A stretch of 64,000 nt of DNA from Thiomicrorhabdus sp963677355 (GTDB taxonomy: Bacteria > Pseudomonadota > Gammaproteobacteria > Thiomicrospirales > Thiomicrospiraceae): the NCBI GenBank assembly GCA_963677355.2, contig CAXXXQ010000002.1:930001-994000 (forward strand), written 5' to 3'. This document shows, one piece after another, positions 1 to 8,670 of the stretch (within the stretch, counting starts at the first letter, position 1; each line of letters begins with the position of its first letter). The position numbers were made by a program, and so were the translations under genes. Below the pieces are notes generated by a model. The model searched no databases, was not told where the DNA came from, and was given only the letters and a program-made list of their open reading frames with translations.

Positions 1-1870
1 CGTCTGCATTATCGGCCGCACCCTGCTGCTGAGCTTCCGCACCACCTGCTTGCTGCTGAGCTTGTGCTTTTTGAGCAACAGACTGGCTTGCTTCCGCCAA
101 CTTCTGCACTGACTCGTCAATTGCTGCTTTGTCATCGCCTTTTATTGCTTCTTCAACCGCTGCAACTGCCGCATCGATCGCTTCTTTTTCAGAAGCTTCA
201 ACCGCATCACCCGCATCCGCTACCATTTTCTTGGTTGCGTGAACCATCGCATCTGCCTGGTTACGAGCTTCAACCAGTTCTTTCATCTTCGCATCTTCTT
301 CAGCGTGTGCTTCCGCATCCTTAACCATCGCTTCGATTTCTTCTTCAGAAAGACCAGAAGACGCCTGGATAGTGATGTGCTGCTCTTTACCGGTATTCTT
401 ATCTTTAGCAGATACGTTCAGGATACCGTTGGCATCAATATCGAAAGTTACTTCGATTTGTGGCGTACCACGAGGTGCAGCAGGAATTTCATCCAAGTTG
501 AATTGACCCAGTGATTTGTTCGCCGAAGCCATTTCACGCTCACCTTGAACGACGTGGATGGTTACCGCAGCTTGGTTATCTTCCGCTGTTGAGAACACTT
601 GCGATTTACGAGTCGGGATCGTTGTGTTTTTCTCGATCAGCTTAGTCATGACCCCCCCCATTGTCTCGATACCAAGAGACAGAGGCGTTACGTCTAGAAG
701 CAGTACGTCGTTTACATCACCAGACAGTACACCACCTTGAATTGCAGCACCCATCGCGACCGCTTCATCCGGGTTAACGTCTTTACGAGGTTCTTTATCG
801 AAGAATTCTTTAACCGCAGCTTGAACCATAGGAACACGCGTTGAACCACCAACCAAGATAACATCATCGATTTCAGAAGCAGATAGACCTGCGTCTTTTA
901 ATGCTGTTTTACATGGTTCGATAGAACGCTTAACTAGATCTTCGATTAGCGACTCAAACTTAGCACGCGTAATTTTCATGTTAAGGTGCTTAGGCCCAGT
1001 TGCATCAGCTGTTACGTAAGGTAGGTTGATGTCAGTTTGCTCACGTGAAGAAAGCTCGATTTTCGCTTTTTCTGCCGCTTCTCGAACACGCTGTAGCGCC
1101 AACTTATCTAGTTTAAGATCAACATTTTGATCTTTCTTGAACTCTTCCGCGATGTAATCAACGATGACGTTATCGAAGTCTTCACCACCTAAGAAAGTAT
1201 CACCGTTAGTTGACAGTACTTCTACCTGCTTCTCACCGTCTAGGTCTGCAACTTCGATGATAGAGATATCGAAAGTACCACCACCTAAGTCATATACCGC
1301 GATTTTGCTGTCATCTTTAACTTTATCCATACCGTAAGCAAGCGCAGCCGCAGTTGGTTCGTTGATGATACGCTTAACATCCAGACCGGCAATCTTACCC
1401 GCATCTTTAGTTGCTTGACGCTGAGCGTCGTTGAAGTAAGCAGGAACCGTAATAACCGCTTCAGTCACTTCGTGACCTAGGTAATCTTCTGCAGTTTTCT
1501 TCATTTTAGTTAGCGTTTTGGCAGACACTTCCTGTGGAGAAAGTTTCTTACCGTCAACTTCAACCCATGCATCACCGTTATCTGCCGCCACGATTGCGTA
1601 AGGAACCATATCCTTATCTTTAGCTACAACCGCATCATCCGCACGACGACCGATCAGACGCTTGATTGCGAATAGCGTGTTTTCAGGGTTTGTTACCGCT
1701 TGACGTTTTGCTGAATCACCAACCAACACTTCTCCGTCAGCTGTGTAAGCTACGATAGATGGCGTTGTGCGCGCACCTTCCGCGTTAGGGATTACCTTAA
1801 CGTCTTTACCTTCCATGACGGCAACACAAGAGTTGGTTGTTCCTAAATCGATACCAATAATTTTAGCCAT
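1..1870 (-). CDS. dnaK: Chaperone DnaK (Hsp70), 3' end cut by window
   Basis: Hsp70 chaperone: ATP-driven folding and disaggregation in the cytoplasm with GrpE and DnaJ. Reading from the ATG at 1870 gives the family N-terminus MAKIIGIDLGTTNSCVAV, the phosphate-binding loop of the actin-like ATPase. 623 codons are visible without a stop. The last visible ones encode the Gln/Ala/Gly-rich low-complexity tail typical of the DnaK C-terminus, so only about 15-20 residues should be missing beyond base 1. It follows grpE on the same strand with a 170-base gap that can hold its own promoter. An SD-like GGAG lies just upstream of the start. Identity is certain. Confidence 0.98.
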   Translation of the reverse strand, partial: MAKIIGIDLGTTNSCVAVMEGKDVKVIPNAEGARTTPSIVAYTADGEVLVGDSAKRQAVTNPENTLFAIKRLIGRRADDAVVAKDKDMVPYAIVAADNGDAWVEVDGKKLSPQEVSAKTLTKMKKTAEDYLGHEVTEAVITVPAYFNDAQRQATKDAGKIAGLDVKRIINEPTAAALAYGMDKVKDDSKIAVYDLGGGTFDISIIEVADLDGEKQVEVLSTNGDTFLGGEDFDNVIVDYIAEEFKKDQNVDLKLDKLALQRVREAAEKAKIELSSREQTDINLPYVTADATGPKHLNMKITRAKFESLIEDLVKRSIEPCKTALKDAGLSASEIDDVILVGGSTRVPMVQAAVKEFFDKEPRKDVNPDEAVAMGAAIQGGVLSGDVNDVLLLDVTPLSLGIETMGGVMTKLIEKNTTIPTRKSQVFSTAEDNQAAVTIHVVQGEREMASANKSLGQFNLDEIPAAPRGTPQIEVTFDIDANGILNVSAKDKNTGKEQHITIQASSGLSEEEIEAMVKDAEAHAEEDAKMKELVEARNQADAMVHATKKMVADAGDAVEASEKEAIDAAVAAVEEAIKGDDKAAIDESVQKLAEASQSVAQKAQAQQQAGGAEAQQQGAADNAD

Positions 1871-1956
1871 TTGATTGTCTCCAAATTGCGAACTTGCCGT
1901 ACTCTGTACTCACAAGTTAATTCTGTAAAAATTCTGTTTAAGTTTTTTTGTTGAGT

Positions 1957-1986
1957 TCTATATAAGGTTGTCAAATCCGCTTTCAA
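1957..1986 (-). promoter_or_regulatory. Possible promoter in the grpE-dnaK gap
   Basis: On the minus strand TTGAAA (1981-1986) and TATAGA (1957-1962) are separated by 18 bases, a sigma-70-like arrangement; the preceding CTTGAAA also resembles a heat-shock (sigma-32) -35. Just upstream, 1988-2019, is a perfect 10-bp AT-rich inverted repeat (GCTAAAAAAG / CTTTTTTAGC, 12-base loop) that could form a weak hairpin between grpE and dnaK. A separate dnaK promoter would raise DnaK above GrpE. This is sequence-pattern inference only. Confidence 0.4.
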
Positions 1987-2040
1987 GGCTAAAAAAGGAT
2001 TTTTTTTAACTTTTTTAGCTAAGCGAGTAAAAACAAATAC

Positions 2041-2625
2041 TTATTGAGCAACGATCACACGCGCCGCGCGCACCAAACGATCGTTCAACTTGTAACCTTT
2101 CTGAATCGTGTCAACCACGGTGTTCGACTCATGAGCCGGTGACGGGATCATCGTCATCGCTTCATGCAATTGCGGATCAAATTTCTCGCCGGTCGGATCG
2201 ACACGCTCAACATTAAACTCTTGCAAAACATCCAGCATCTGCTTAAAGGTCATTTCAACACCTTCGCGGATACTTTCCAGCGAGGCACCATCCTTGGATG
2301 CGGCATCGATTCCCATTTCCATCGAGTCGATTGCCGGAAGCAACGCATTCACGAATTTTTCTAGAGCGAATTTATGTGCACTTTCGACATCCAAACGGGT
2401 ACGACGACGCAGGTTTTCCATATCAGCCTGAACGCGAAGGGCTAAGTCCTTATGCTTTTCCGCTTCAGAACGAGCTTCTTCAAGCATAGCGGCCAAATCT
2501 TGATCAACCGCTTCTTGAGCCTCTTCCAAAGCCTCTTCCGCCGCCATGGCTTCCTGCTCTGCTGTCAATACTTCTTGCTCTAGTTCCGCGTTTAATTGTT
2601 CTTCGGCTTGCTTTTTTTCTGACAT
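2041..2625 (-). CDS. grpE: Nucleotide exchange factor GrpE
   Basis: GrpE releases ADP from DnaK and acts as a dimer. The 194-residue protein has the expected acidic, Gln/Glu-rich coiled-coil N-terminal half (residues about 1-75), followed by the conserved core with NLRRRTRLD, KFVNALLPAIDSME and a C-terminal beta domain ending in KGYKLNDRLVRAARVIVAQ. Length matches the family. It sits between hrcA and dnaK on the same strand, the classical HrcA/CIRCE heat-shock operon order. Translation starts at the ATG at 2625, where MSEKKQAEEQ begins. Confidence 0.97.
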   Translation of the reverse strand: MSEKKQAEEQLNAELEQEVLTAEQEAMAAEEALEEAQEAVDQDLAAMLEEARSEAEKHKDLALRVQADMENLRRRTRLDVESAHKFALEKFVNALLPAIDSMEMGIDAASKDGASLESIREGVEMTFKQMLDVLQEFNVERVDPTGEKFDPQLHEAMTMIPSPAHESNTVVDTIQKGYKLNDRLVRAARVIVAQ

Positions 2626-2720
2626 AGTTTCAATCCTATTTGTGACCTGACTTATTCAGACAGGAATTAAAATTTAGTAAACGTTTATAAATTCGATGTT
2701 CGCTAAGTAGTGACGTGCAT

Positions 2721-3745
2721 CTATTTTTTCAAGAGTGAACCTAATATTTTTGCGGTGACATCCACTCTCGGCACCACTTTTTCATAATTCATGCGGCTCG
2801 GGCCAACCACGCCCAAAACGCCTAGGATCTCGCCATCCGCTTCATAAGGCGTAGTGATCACACTGCATCCCTGATAGATTTCGTTGCCGCACTCGTTACC
2901 GACAAACACCTGAACACCTGTGCCTGCATACTTTTATCCAACAGGCTCAACATGTCTGAATGCTGATCAAAGGCATGAAACAGGGCTTTCAGTTTTTCTG
3001 AGTTGGCCAATTCCTGATAGTTCAACAAATTGGTTTTACCGGCAATCAGAAACGGAATCTGTTTTTCAATCTGTTCTTCAAGCACGTGATCCGTGGCCTG
3101 GACGATTGAAGACATAAATTCATTGGTGGTTGAACGGATTTGATCCATACGCGAAACTAGAAACGCTTTGGCCTCGGCTAGGTTTTTCCCCAAACACTGA
3201 GCATTCAGAAAATTAGCCGTCTCGTGTAATTCTTCCGGCGAGTATTCTCTTTCTAAATCAATAATGCGGTTCTGCACGTCCTGATCGTTAAAGACCAACA
3301 CGACCAATACGCGCCGGGTACTCAAGGGAATAAAGTCGATATGTCTAAGCACTTCCTGCTCTTTTTTAGGCATCAAAACCAAACTGGTCATGCCGGTAAT
3401 ACCGGACAAAATTTTCGACGTGCTTTCCAACAGGTCATCTTGACTCAAACCACTAGCGAGCTCATTACGAATCGAAGCCTGACTCTGCTCCGACAAAGGT
3501 TTGTATGTCAGCATAGAATCGATAAACAGACGATAACCGATATCGGTCGGCACGCGCCCCGCCGAAGTGTGTGGCGAATGGATCAACCCCATTTTTTCCA
3601 AATCTGCCAATACATTACGAACCGTCGCCGAACTGAGTCCCACGCCGGGCATTTTCGCCAAAGTAGTTGACCCTACCGGTTTACCTTCATTAAGGTATAA
3701 TCCCATGAGGTTTTTAAACAAGAGTTGTGAACGGTCGTTTAACAT
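2721..3745 (-). pseudogene. hrcA: Heat-inducible repressor HrcA, frameshifted
   Basis: HrcA represses class I heat-shock genes by binding CIRCE. The reading frame from MLNDRSQLLFKNLMGLYL (winged helix) through the GAF-like dimerisation core runs to about 2930. It then shifts: the first frame continues into an unrelated tail ending at 2858. The next frame (2925-2721) carries the family C-terminus (GVQVFVGNE, then GEILGVLGVVGPSRMNYEKV). Joining the frames across a single missing base near 2924-2932 restores a normal protein of about 340 residues. I chose ATG 3745 because it matches the family start and has GGA upstream; ATGs at 3778 and 3820 are in frame, but the latter lies inside the CIRCE. 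Either a real mutation or a sequencing error. Confidence 0.88.
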
Positions 3746-3813
3746 TCCATCTTTTCCAGATTTGTTAGCTTTATTCATATTTATTGATGAATTTGCCGTT
3801 TTCAAGAGTGGCT

Positions 3814-3840
3814 TAAGCACTCTCCCTGTTAGAGTGCTAA
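3814..3840. promoter_or_regulatory. CIRCE operator for HrcA
   Basis: TAAGCACTC, nine bases, GAGTGCTAA: the inverted repeat of the CIRCE consensus TTAGCACTC-N9-GAGTGCTAA with one mismatch in one arm. It abuts the -10 box of the hrcA promoter, so bound HrcA would block transcription of hrcA-grpE-dnaK. Confidence 0.93.
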
Positions 3841-3868
3841 ATTATAGATGGCTACAGCGCTTATTCAA
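3841..3868 (-). promoter_or_regulatory. Promoter of hrcA-grpE-dnaK
   Basis: On the minus strand TTGAAT (3863-3868), 16 bases, TATAAT (3841-3846). The -10 box directly touches the CIRCE, the usual layout for HrcA-controlled promoters. Confidence 0.75.
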
Positions 3869-3906
3869 GCCCTTAACTCATATATTCAATCCAAGGTAGG
3901 AAAAAG

Positions 3907-4782
3907 ATGTTTGACAGAATTGGCATTTTTGGAAAATATACAGGCTCTCAATGTTGGGAAAACATTGAAACTTTAGTGGATTATCTAATTTCCAAATCTC
4001 GAACCGTTTATCTGGATAAACAGTCGTGTAGCCAATTTCCGAAACACGAAAATGCACCTTTGGTTGACCGAGACTTATTGAAAAAGCAGATTGATCTCGC
4101 CGTAATGGTCGGTGGTGACGGTACCTTTTTGGATGTTGCTCGAGCCATTGCCGACGAAGATGTGCCAATCCTTGGCGTTAACTTGGGAAGACTCGGTTTT
4201 TTGACCGATATCTCTCCGGAAGACATGCTGGTCGCCATGGACGAAGTCTTGTCCGGCGTCTACCAAGAAGAGCATCGCAACATGCTTAAAGTCTCGGTCT
4301 ATGAAGACGGCGAGCATGCATTCGACTCTCTAGCATTGAACGATGTGGTGATTCATAAAAAAGCATCACCATTAATGATTGAGTTTGAAACCTTCGTGGA
4401 CGGTCGTTTCCTCAATAGTCAACGTTCGGACGGCATGATTATTTCCACGCCGACCGGTTCCACCGCTTATGCTCTCTCTGCCGGCGGACCAATTTTGGAT
4501 CCGAGCTTGGATGTGATCTCGCTGGTCTCCATCAACCCCCACACTATGAGCACACGCCCTTATGTGATCAGCGGCAAAAGCGTCATCGAACTGCGCCCGC
4601 ATGAAAACTGTGTAAAAACCGCGCAAATCATCTGTGACGGTCAGATAACTTATGACATCTCTTCGGAACACCACACCTTTGTACGCAGAAACGGTAAATT
4701 CCTGCGTTTGCTGCACCCAAAAAACCACGATCACTTCGAGTTATTGAGAGCCAAACTGCACTGGGGCGACAAACTATATTAA
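3907..4782 (+). CDS. nadK: NAD kinase
   Basis: Phosphorylates NAD to NADP using ATP (or polyphosphate) in the cytosol. The 291-residue protein has the diagnostic GGDGT motif (VMVGGDGTFLDVARAI, about residues 61-76), a conserved GRLGFLTD, SDGMIISTPTGSTAYALSAGGPI and a C-terminal ICDGQ, all in the right order. Length is typical. The ATG at 3907 follows an AAGGTAGGA ribosome site. It is divergent from hrcA and is followed by recN, the common nadK-recN pairing next to heat-shock genes in gammaproteobacteria. Confidence 0.97.
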   Translation: MFDRIGIFGKYTGSQCWENIETLVDYLISKSRTVYLDKQSCSQFPKHENAPLVDRDLLKKQIDLAVMVGGDGTFLDVARAIADEDVPILGVNLGRLGFLTDISPEDMLVAMDEVLSGVYQEEHRNMLKVSVYEDGEHAFDSLALNDVVIHKKASPLMIEFETFVDGRFLNSQRSDGMIISTPTGSTAYALSAGGPILDPSLDVISLVSINPHTMSTRPYVISGKSVIELRPHENCVKTAQIICDGQITYDISSEHHTFVRRNGKFLRLLHPKNHDHFELLRAKLHWGDKLY

Positions 4783-4927
4783 ATATTTATCCACAATCCG
4801 CACGCAATCAAACTGGTCTTATTCACCAACCTCTAACACAGGTAATTTATTCGCTTGAATAAATAGAATAAGACTTATATATTAGCTCCACTTAATCAAT
4901 ACCTCTCAACGTGAACGCTGGCCGACT

Positions 4928-6595
4928 ATGCTGCAAGAACTGAATATCAAAAATCTAGCTCTGATTGAAAACCTGCAACTGCAATTCAACTCCGGTTTTA
5001 CTACGCTCACCGGGGAAACCGGAGCGGGAAAATCGATATTACTGGATGCATTAGGGCTGGCTCTGGGCGAGCGTGCCGACAGCAGCCTAGTCCGACACAA
5101 TACCCCTAAAGCCGATGTAACCGCCCTATTCGATGTGGAGAACCTGCCGCATGTCCAGACCTGGTTACAAGATCAGGAACTGGAAGACGAAACGCTTTGC
5201 TATCTGCGTAGAACCGTCACTGCTGAGGGGCGTTCCAAAGCGTATGTCAACGGCTATCCGGTGGCCGCCAATCAGTTGAAAACTTTGGGCAATATGCTGA
5301 TCGACATTCATGGTCAGCACGAACATCAAAACCTGCTTTCCAACCATAAACAGATTGAACTGCTGGATGCCTACGCGAATCACGCCGAGCTTTTGAGTAG
5401 TACCGCACAGAGTTTCAAACAGTGGCAACAGATTAAAAAGCAATTGCAGCAGCTGGAAGAAGAACAGGCGGATTATCAAAGTAAACTGGAACTGCTGAGT
5501 TTCCAAAAAAACGAGTTTGATGAACTTAAGCCGCAAACGGACGAATTTGAATCACTCTCCGAAGAGCAGAGCCAACTCTCACACGCCAGTGAAATCAAAC
5601 TGGCGTGTGAACAAGCTTATGCCAGACTGGAAGAGGAACAAGGTGCGGTCGATTCACTAAACCATGCTATCCACTCACTGGAGAGCATTGTAGAATTCAG
5701 CCCAAGCTTGAATGCGATTATCGAGCAACTCAACGGCAGCTTGATTGAAATCCAGGAAGCTTCCAGCGAAATTCACCGACAAGCCGAACATATTGAACTT
5801 GACCCCGAACAACTACAAGCGGTTGAAGAACGCCTATCCGCCCTGTTCGGTCTGGCAAAGAAATACAATATCGAAGCCGAACAACTGGTTGACAAACATC
5901 AGCAAATCGAACAAGAACTGCAACGCTTACAGCATTCCGATGAGTCATTGGAACAACTAAAAAGCGAGCTCACCTCGGCCGAACAAACTTACCAAAAACA
6001 CGCTAAGGCTTTAAGCCAGTCACGCCAGAAAGCGGGTAATAAACTGGCTCAAATCGTCACGCAAGGCATGCAGACTCTGGGTATGGAAAACGGCCAGTTT
6101 GCCGTTGAGCTCAGCACCAACGAAACACCTGCCAGCAACGGTATCGATAAGGTTATTTTCAGTGTCACTGCCAACAAAGGTCAACCTCTGCAACCGTTAT
6201 CCAAGGTGGCATCCGGAGGGGAGCTCTCACGCATCAGCCTAGCTATTCAAGTAGCTACCTCGGAGGTAGCCGGGCTGCCAACGTTGATTTTCGATGAAGT
6301 CGATGTCGGTATCGGTGGCGGCATTGCCGAAGTGGTCGGTGAAAAAATGCAAGCACTGGGTCAAAATAAACAAATCCTGTCCATTACCCACTTGCCGCAG
6401 GTCGCTTCTCACGGTCACCATCACCTATTCATCAAGAAACAGACGCTGGATGAAGTAACAACTACTCAGGTGGAAGCTTTGCAAACCAATCAACGCATTG
6501 AAGAACTCGCTCGCATGCTGGGTGGAAAAGACCTGACCGAGCAAACGCGCATGCACGCCAAAGAGATGTTGGAAACTGCGCAGAAAAAAGCTTGA
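4928..6595 (+). CDS. recN: DNA repair protein RecN
   Basis: SMC-like ATPase used in double-strand break repair. 555 residues: Walker A GETGAGKS near residue 30, a long Gln/Glu-rich coiled coil (about 150-380), then the ABC-type C-terminal half with VASGGELSRISLAIQVA (signature), LIFDEVDVGIGGGIAEVVG (Walker B and D-loop) and SITHLPQVASHGHHHL (switch His). This order and length are standard. It follows nadK on the same strand with a 145-base gap, so it may have its own promoter; I see no clear LexA box. A strong terminator follows. Confidence 0.97.
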   Translation: MLQELNIKNLALIENLQLQFNSGFTTLTGETGAGKSILLDALGLALGERADSSLVRHNTPKADVTALFDVENLPHVQTWLQDQELEDETLCYLRRTVTAEGRSKAYVNGYPVAANQLKTLGNMLIDIHGQHEHQNLLSNHKQIELLDAYANHAELLSSTAQSFKQWQQIKKQLQQLEEEQADYQSKLELLSFQKNEFDELKPQTDEFESLSEEQSQLSHASEIKLACEQAYARLEEEQGAVDSLNHAIHSLESIVEFSPSLNAIIEQLNGSLIEIQEASSEIHRQAEHIELDPEQLQAVEERLSALFGLAKKYNIEAEQLVDKHQQIEQELQRLQHSDESLEQLKSELTSAEQTYQKHAKALSQSRQKAGNKLAQIVTQGMQTLGMENGQFAVELSTNETPASNGIDKVIFSVTANKGQPLQPLSKVASGGELSRISLAIQVATSEVAGLPTLIFDEVDVGIGGGIAEVVGEKMQALGQNKQILSITHLPQVASHGHHHLFIKKQTLDEVTTTQVEALQTNQRIEELARMLGGKDLTEQTRMHAKEMLETAQKKA

Positions 6596-6621
6596 ACTAA
6601 CAAACTTGCCAAAATTTAGAC

Positions 6622-6654
6622 AATAAAAAAGGGCTTTATCGCCCTTTTTTATTG
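6622..6654. terminator. Bidirectional terminator between recN and fur
   Basis: AAAAAAGGGC, six-base loop, GCCCTTTTTT: a symmetric hairpin with A and T tracts that can stop both recN (+) and fur (-) transcripts. Confidence 0.85.
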
Positions 6655-6677
6655 AGTGATGATTTGTTCGCCAACCG

Positions 6678-7091
6678 TTACGATTCAGTATCAGGCAGAT
6701 TTCCGTAAATCACCAAACTGTGTCCGGATAACTCATAACCGTTTTCAGCCGCAATCTCTTTGATTCGTTCTTCAATAATCGGGTCAACAAACTCTCTAAC
6801 TCGACCTGACTTAATACAAACGATATGGTCGTGGTTGTCTCCGGTATCCAATTCGAAAATAGAGATATTATTTTCAAAGTTCAAGCGACGTACGATTCCG
6901 GCTTGCTCAAACTGGGTCAAAACACGGTAAACCGTCGCTAAACCAACTTCTTCGCCCTGTTCCAACAATATTTTATAAACGTCCTCAGCAGATAAGTGGT
7001 GATCATCACCGGCACTTTCCAAAATTTCCAAAATTTTCAATCTTGGCAAGGTTACTTTTAATCCGACTTTCTTTAATTCCGCTCCGCTCAT
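6678..7091 (-). CDS. fur: Ferric uptake regulator Fur
   Basis: Iron-responsive repressor. 137 residues: winged-helix DNA-binding half (LKVTLPRLKILEILE, then LATVYRVLTQFEQAGIV) and metal-binding dimer half with the DDHH and HDH clusters. The usual CxxC structural zinc site is only partly present (IVCIKSG): the second Cys is replaced by Ser, as also occurs in Fur proteins that lack that site. Start ATG 7091 follows an AGAGGG ribosome site. It is divergent from bamE, the common arrangement in this class. I found no clear Fur box in the shared intergenic region. Confidence 0.95.
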   Translation of the reverse strand: MSGAELKKVGLKVTLPRLKILEILESAGDDHHLSAEDVYKILLEQGEEVGLATVYRVLTQFEQAGIVRRLNFENNISIFELDTGDNHDHIVCIKSGRVREFVDPIIEERIKEIAAENGYELSGHSLVIYGNLPDTES

Positions 7092-7132
7092 AACACCCTC
7101 TTAGTGCCTATCTCTATTTTTTATCTATCTAG

Positions 7133-7161
7133 TTATAGTTACATAATTAGGTGTGTATAAT
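7133..7161 (+). promoter_or_regulatory. Probable bamE promoter
   Basis: TTATAG, 17 bases, TATAAT, with TGTG immediately before the -10 (extended -10 character), in the fur-bamE intergenic region and directed toward bamE. It leaves a leader of about 115 bases. Confidence 0.5.
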
Positions 7162-7284
7162 ACATCAAATTACGATTTACCTAAATTGAAAATTGTTGAT
7201 TTATGCATAAGTTGTGAAGAAGCCGGAGCTAGCATCCATCATTCCGCATTCACAACGGTTGTGTTCCATCACTTTGAGAGAAAA

Positions 7285-7695
7285 ATGTCTAAGCTGAACT
7301 TTCTTAAAAAAACAACATCTCCGCTTCGTGCCTCTGCCTTGATCGCAGGGTTAGCTATCAGCATGCTATCGGGCTGCTCTTACCTTGAACCATACAAAGC
7401 GCCTTTGGTACAAGGCAATGTCATGACACAAGAATCTATTCAGCTGCTTCAAGAAGGCCTTACCAAATCACAGGTGAGAGAGTTACTCGGTCCGCCGATG
7501 GGTGAACACCCGTTCAACCCCCAACATTGGGAATACACCTACTACTCTTCAATCGAAAATGCTCAAAATAAAGAACACTCGCTTCAATTGGTTTTGGATT
7601 TCGATAAGGACAATCTATTAAAAAGCTGGAAAGAAACGGAACAGAGCGTACAGCTGAAAAAAGATGATTCCTGGTTAGGACTGGGTTGGTTTTAA
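7285..7695 (+). CDS. bamE: Outer membrane assembly lipoprotein BamE (SmpA/OmlA)
   Basis: Lipoprotein subunit of the BAM complex that inserts beta-barrel proteins into the outer membrane. From the ATG at 7285: a signal peptide with hydrophobic ALIAGLAISML and a lipobox LSGC, then the BamE fold with LTKSQVRELLGPPMG and HWEYTYYS. The open frame extends further upstream to 7153, but a lipoprotein start at MSKLNFLKK is the only sensible one. 136 residues, slightly longer than the E. coli protein. Its neighbours fur and rnfH-ratA-smpB form a conserved gammaproteobacterial locus. A terminator follows. Confidence 0.93.
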   Translation: MSKLNFLKKTTSPLRASALIAGLAISMLSGCSYLEPYKAPLVQGNVMTQESIQLLQEGLTKSQVRELLGPPMGEHPFNPQHWEYTYYSSIENAQNKEHSLQLVLDFDKDNLLKSWKETEQSVQLKKDDSWLGLGWF

Positions 7696-7733
7696 AGATT
7701 GTTCTGATCACTCAAATCACTTTCGAGATTTAT

Positions 7734-7775
7734 AAAAAAGGCCTGTCGTTCATTTGCAAACGACAGGCCTTTTTA
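7734..7775. terminator. Bidirectional terminator between bamE and rnfH
   Basis: AAAAAAGGCCTGTCGTT, short loop, AACGACAGGCCTTTTT: a long perfect stem flanked by A and T tracts between the convergent genes. Confidence 0.9.
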
Positions 7776-7797
7776 CTTTCCCCGCTACAGAAAACAT

Positions 7798-8076
7798 CTA
7801 CTTCTGGGCGCGCTCTTCTTCGACTTTCTTGCGGCGACGATCCCTCGGATCAGCTTTCAAAGGGCGATATACCTCGATACGATCCCCTTCGCGCAAAACC
7901 GTATCCGGCGTCACTAATTTACCGAAAATACCCACCTTATCGATAACCAAAGCGGGAACTTCCTGCAAAAGTTTGGATTGCTGCAAAGCTTGTTCGACAG
8001 TCGTCCCCTCTTCTACCTGCTCGGCAAACAGATATTGAATCTCTTCCAAAGCATAAGCGGTTTCAATTGTAATCAT
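7798..8076 (-). CDS. rnfH: RnfH family ubiquitin-like protein
   Basis: Small beta-grasp protein of the RnfH (UPF0125) family; its molecular role is not established. About 92 residues with the family start ITIETAYALEEIQ and the conserved VGIFGKLVTPDTVLREGDRIEVYRPL, ending in a basic RDRRRKK tail. I chose ATG 8076; a GTG three codons upstream (8085) is also possible. It lies just downstream of ratA on the same strand, the conserved ratA-rnfH pair. Confidence 0.93.
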   Translation of the reverse strand: MITIETAYALEEIQYLFAEQVEEGTTVEQALQQSKLLQEVPALVIDKVGIFGKLVTPDTVLREGDRIEVYRPLKADPRDRRRKKVEEERAQK

Positions 8077-8100
8077 CTTACTCACTAACTATTCACTCCA

Positions 8101-8532
8101 CTAGCGATAAACTTGCTTGGCGCGCTCGCAAAAAGAATCGACCATAGTGCTCGCGATCTGTTCAAACAGAGGGCCAATTGCCATGCTCAACAGTCCGCTA
8201 CTGACTTCAAATTCGACTTCAAAATGGATTTTACAGGCATCGACATCCAGAGCCTTAAACTCCCATTCCCCTTTAAGCGATTTAAAAGGCCCGTCAACCA
8301 AATGCATCTCAATCCGCTGACCGGGCACCAAGTGATTCTTGGTCACAAACGTCTGCTTAATTCCGGCTTTGGCAATGGTCACACCGGCTTGCATCTCATG
8401 TTCGGATTCGGAAAACACCTCCGCACCGCCACACCAAGGTAGAAACTCGGGATAACGAGCAACATCGTTGACGATGTCATAAACCTGTTGCGCGGAGTAA
8501 GGTAACAGCGCCGATCTAGCAATTTTCTTCAT
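8101..8532 (-). CDS. ratA: RatA/PasT family START-like protein
   Basis: 143-residue polyketide cyclase/START fold protein of the RatA (YfjG/PasT, Coq10-like) family. E. coli RatA was described as a toxin blocking 70S assembly, while related proteins bind ubiquinone. The sequence shows the family start KKIARSALLPYSAQQVYDIVNDVARYPEFLPWC and the C-terminal helix FEQIASTMVDSFCERA. Cotranscribed with rnfH (about 24 bases apart) and divergent from the 8671 gene. Assignment to the family is secure; which activity it has is not. Confidence 0.93.
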   Translation of the reverse strand: MKKIARSALLPYSAQQVYDIVNDVARYPEFLPWCGGAEVFSESEHEMQAGVTIAKAGIKQTFVTKNHLVPGQRIEMHLVDGPFKSLKGEWEFKALDVDACKIHFEVEFEVSSGLLSMAIGPLFEQIASTMVDSFCERAKQVYR

Positions 8533-8670
8533 GTCTGATACTTAATTACGTCTTCTTGATTCAAGCGCAGCATTATAACAAACATCGACTGAGCAAACAT
8601 TCATAAGCGAAACTCTACAGAATTCGATGTTAGAATGGTTTTTCAAACCACATATTGAAAGGTGAATTCT

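Noticed and set aside
64..740. Plus-strand open frames over dnaK
   Set aside because: They are antisense shadows of the dnaK coding strand, rich in low-complexity residues, without ribosome sites.
2858..2930. Programmed frameshift in hrcA
   Set aside because: No slippery heptamer or following pseudoknot-like structure is evident at the junction, and HrcA is not known to use recoding. A mutation or read error is simpler.
7092..7284. Fur box in the fur-bamE intergenic region
   Set aside because: I looked for the GATAATGATAATCATTATC-type inverted repeat and found nothing close.
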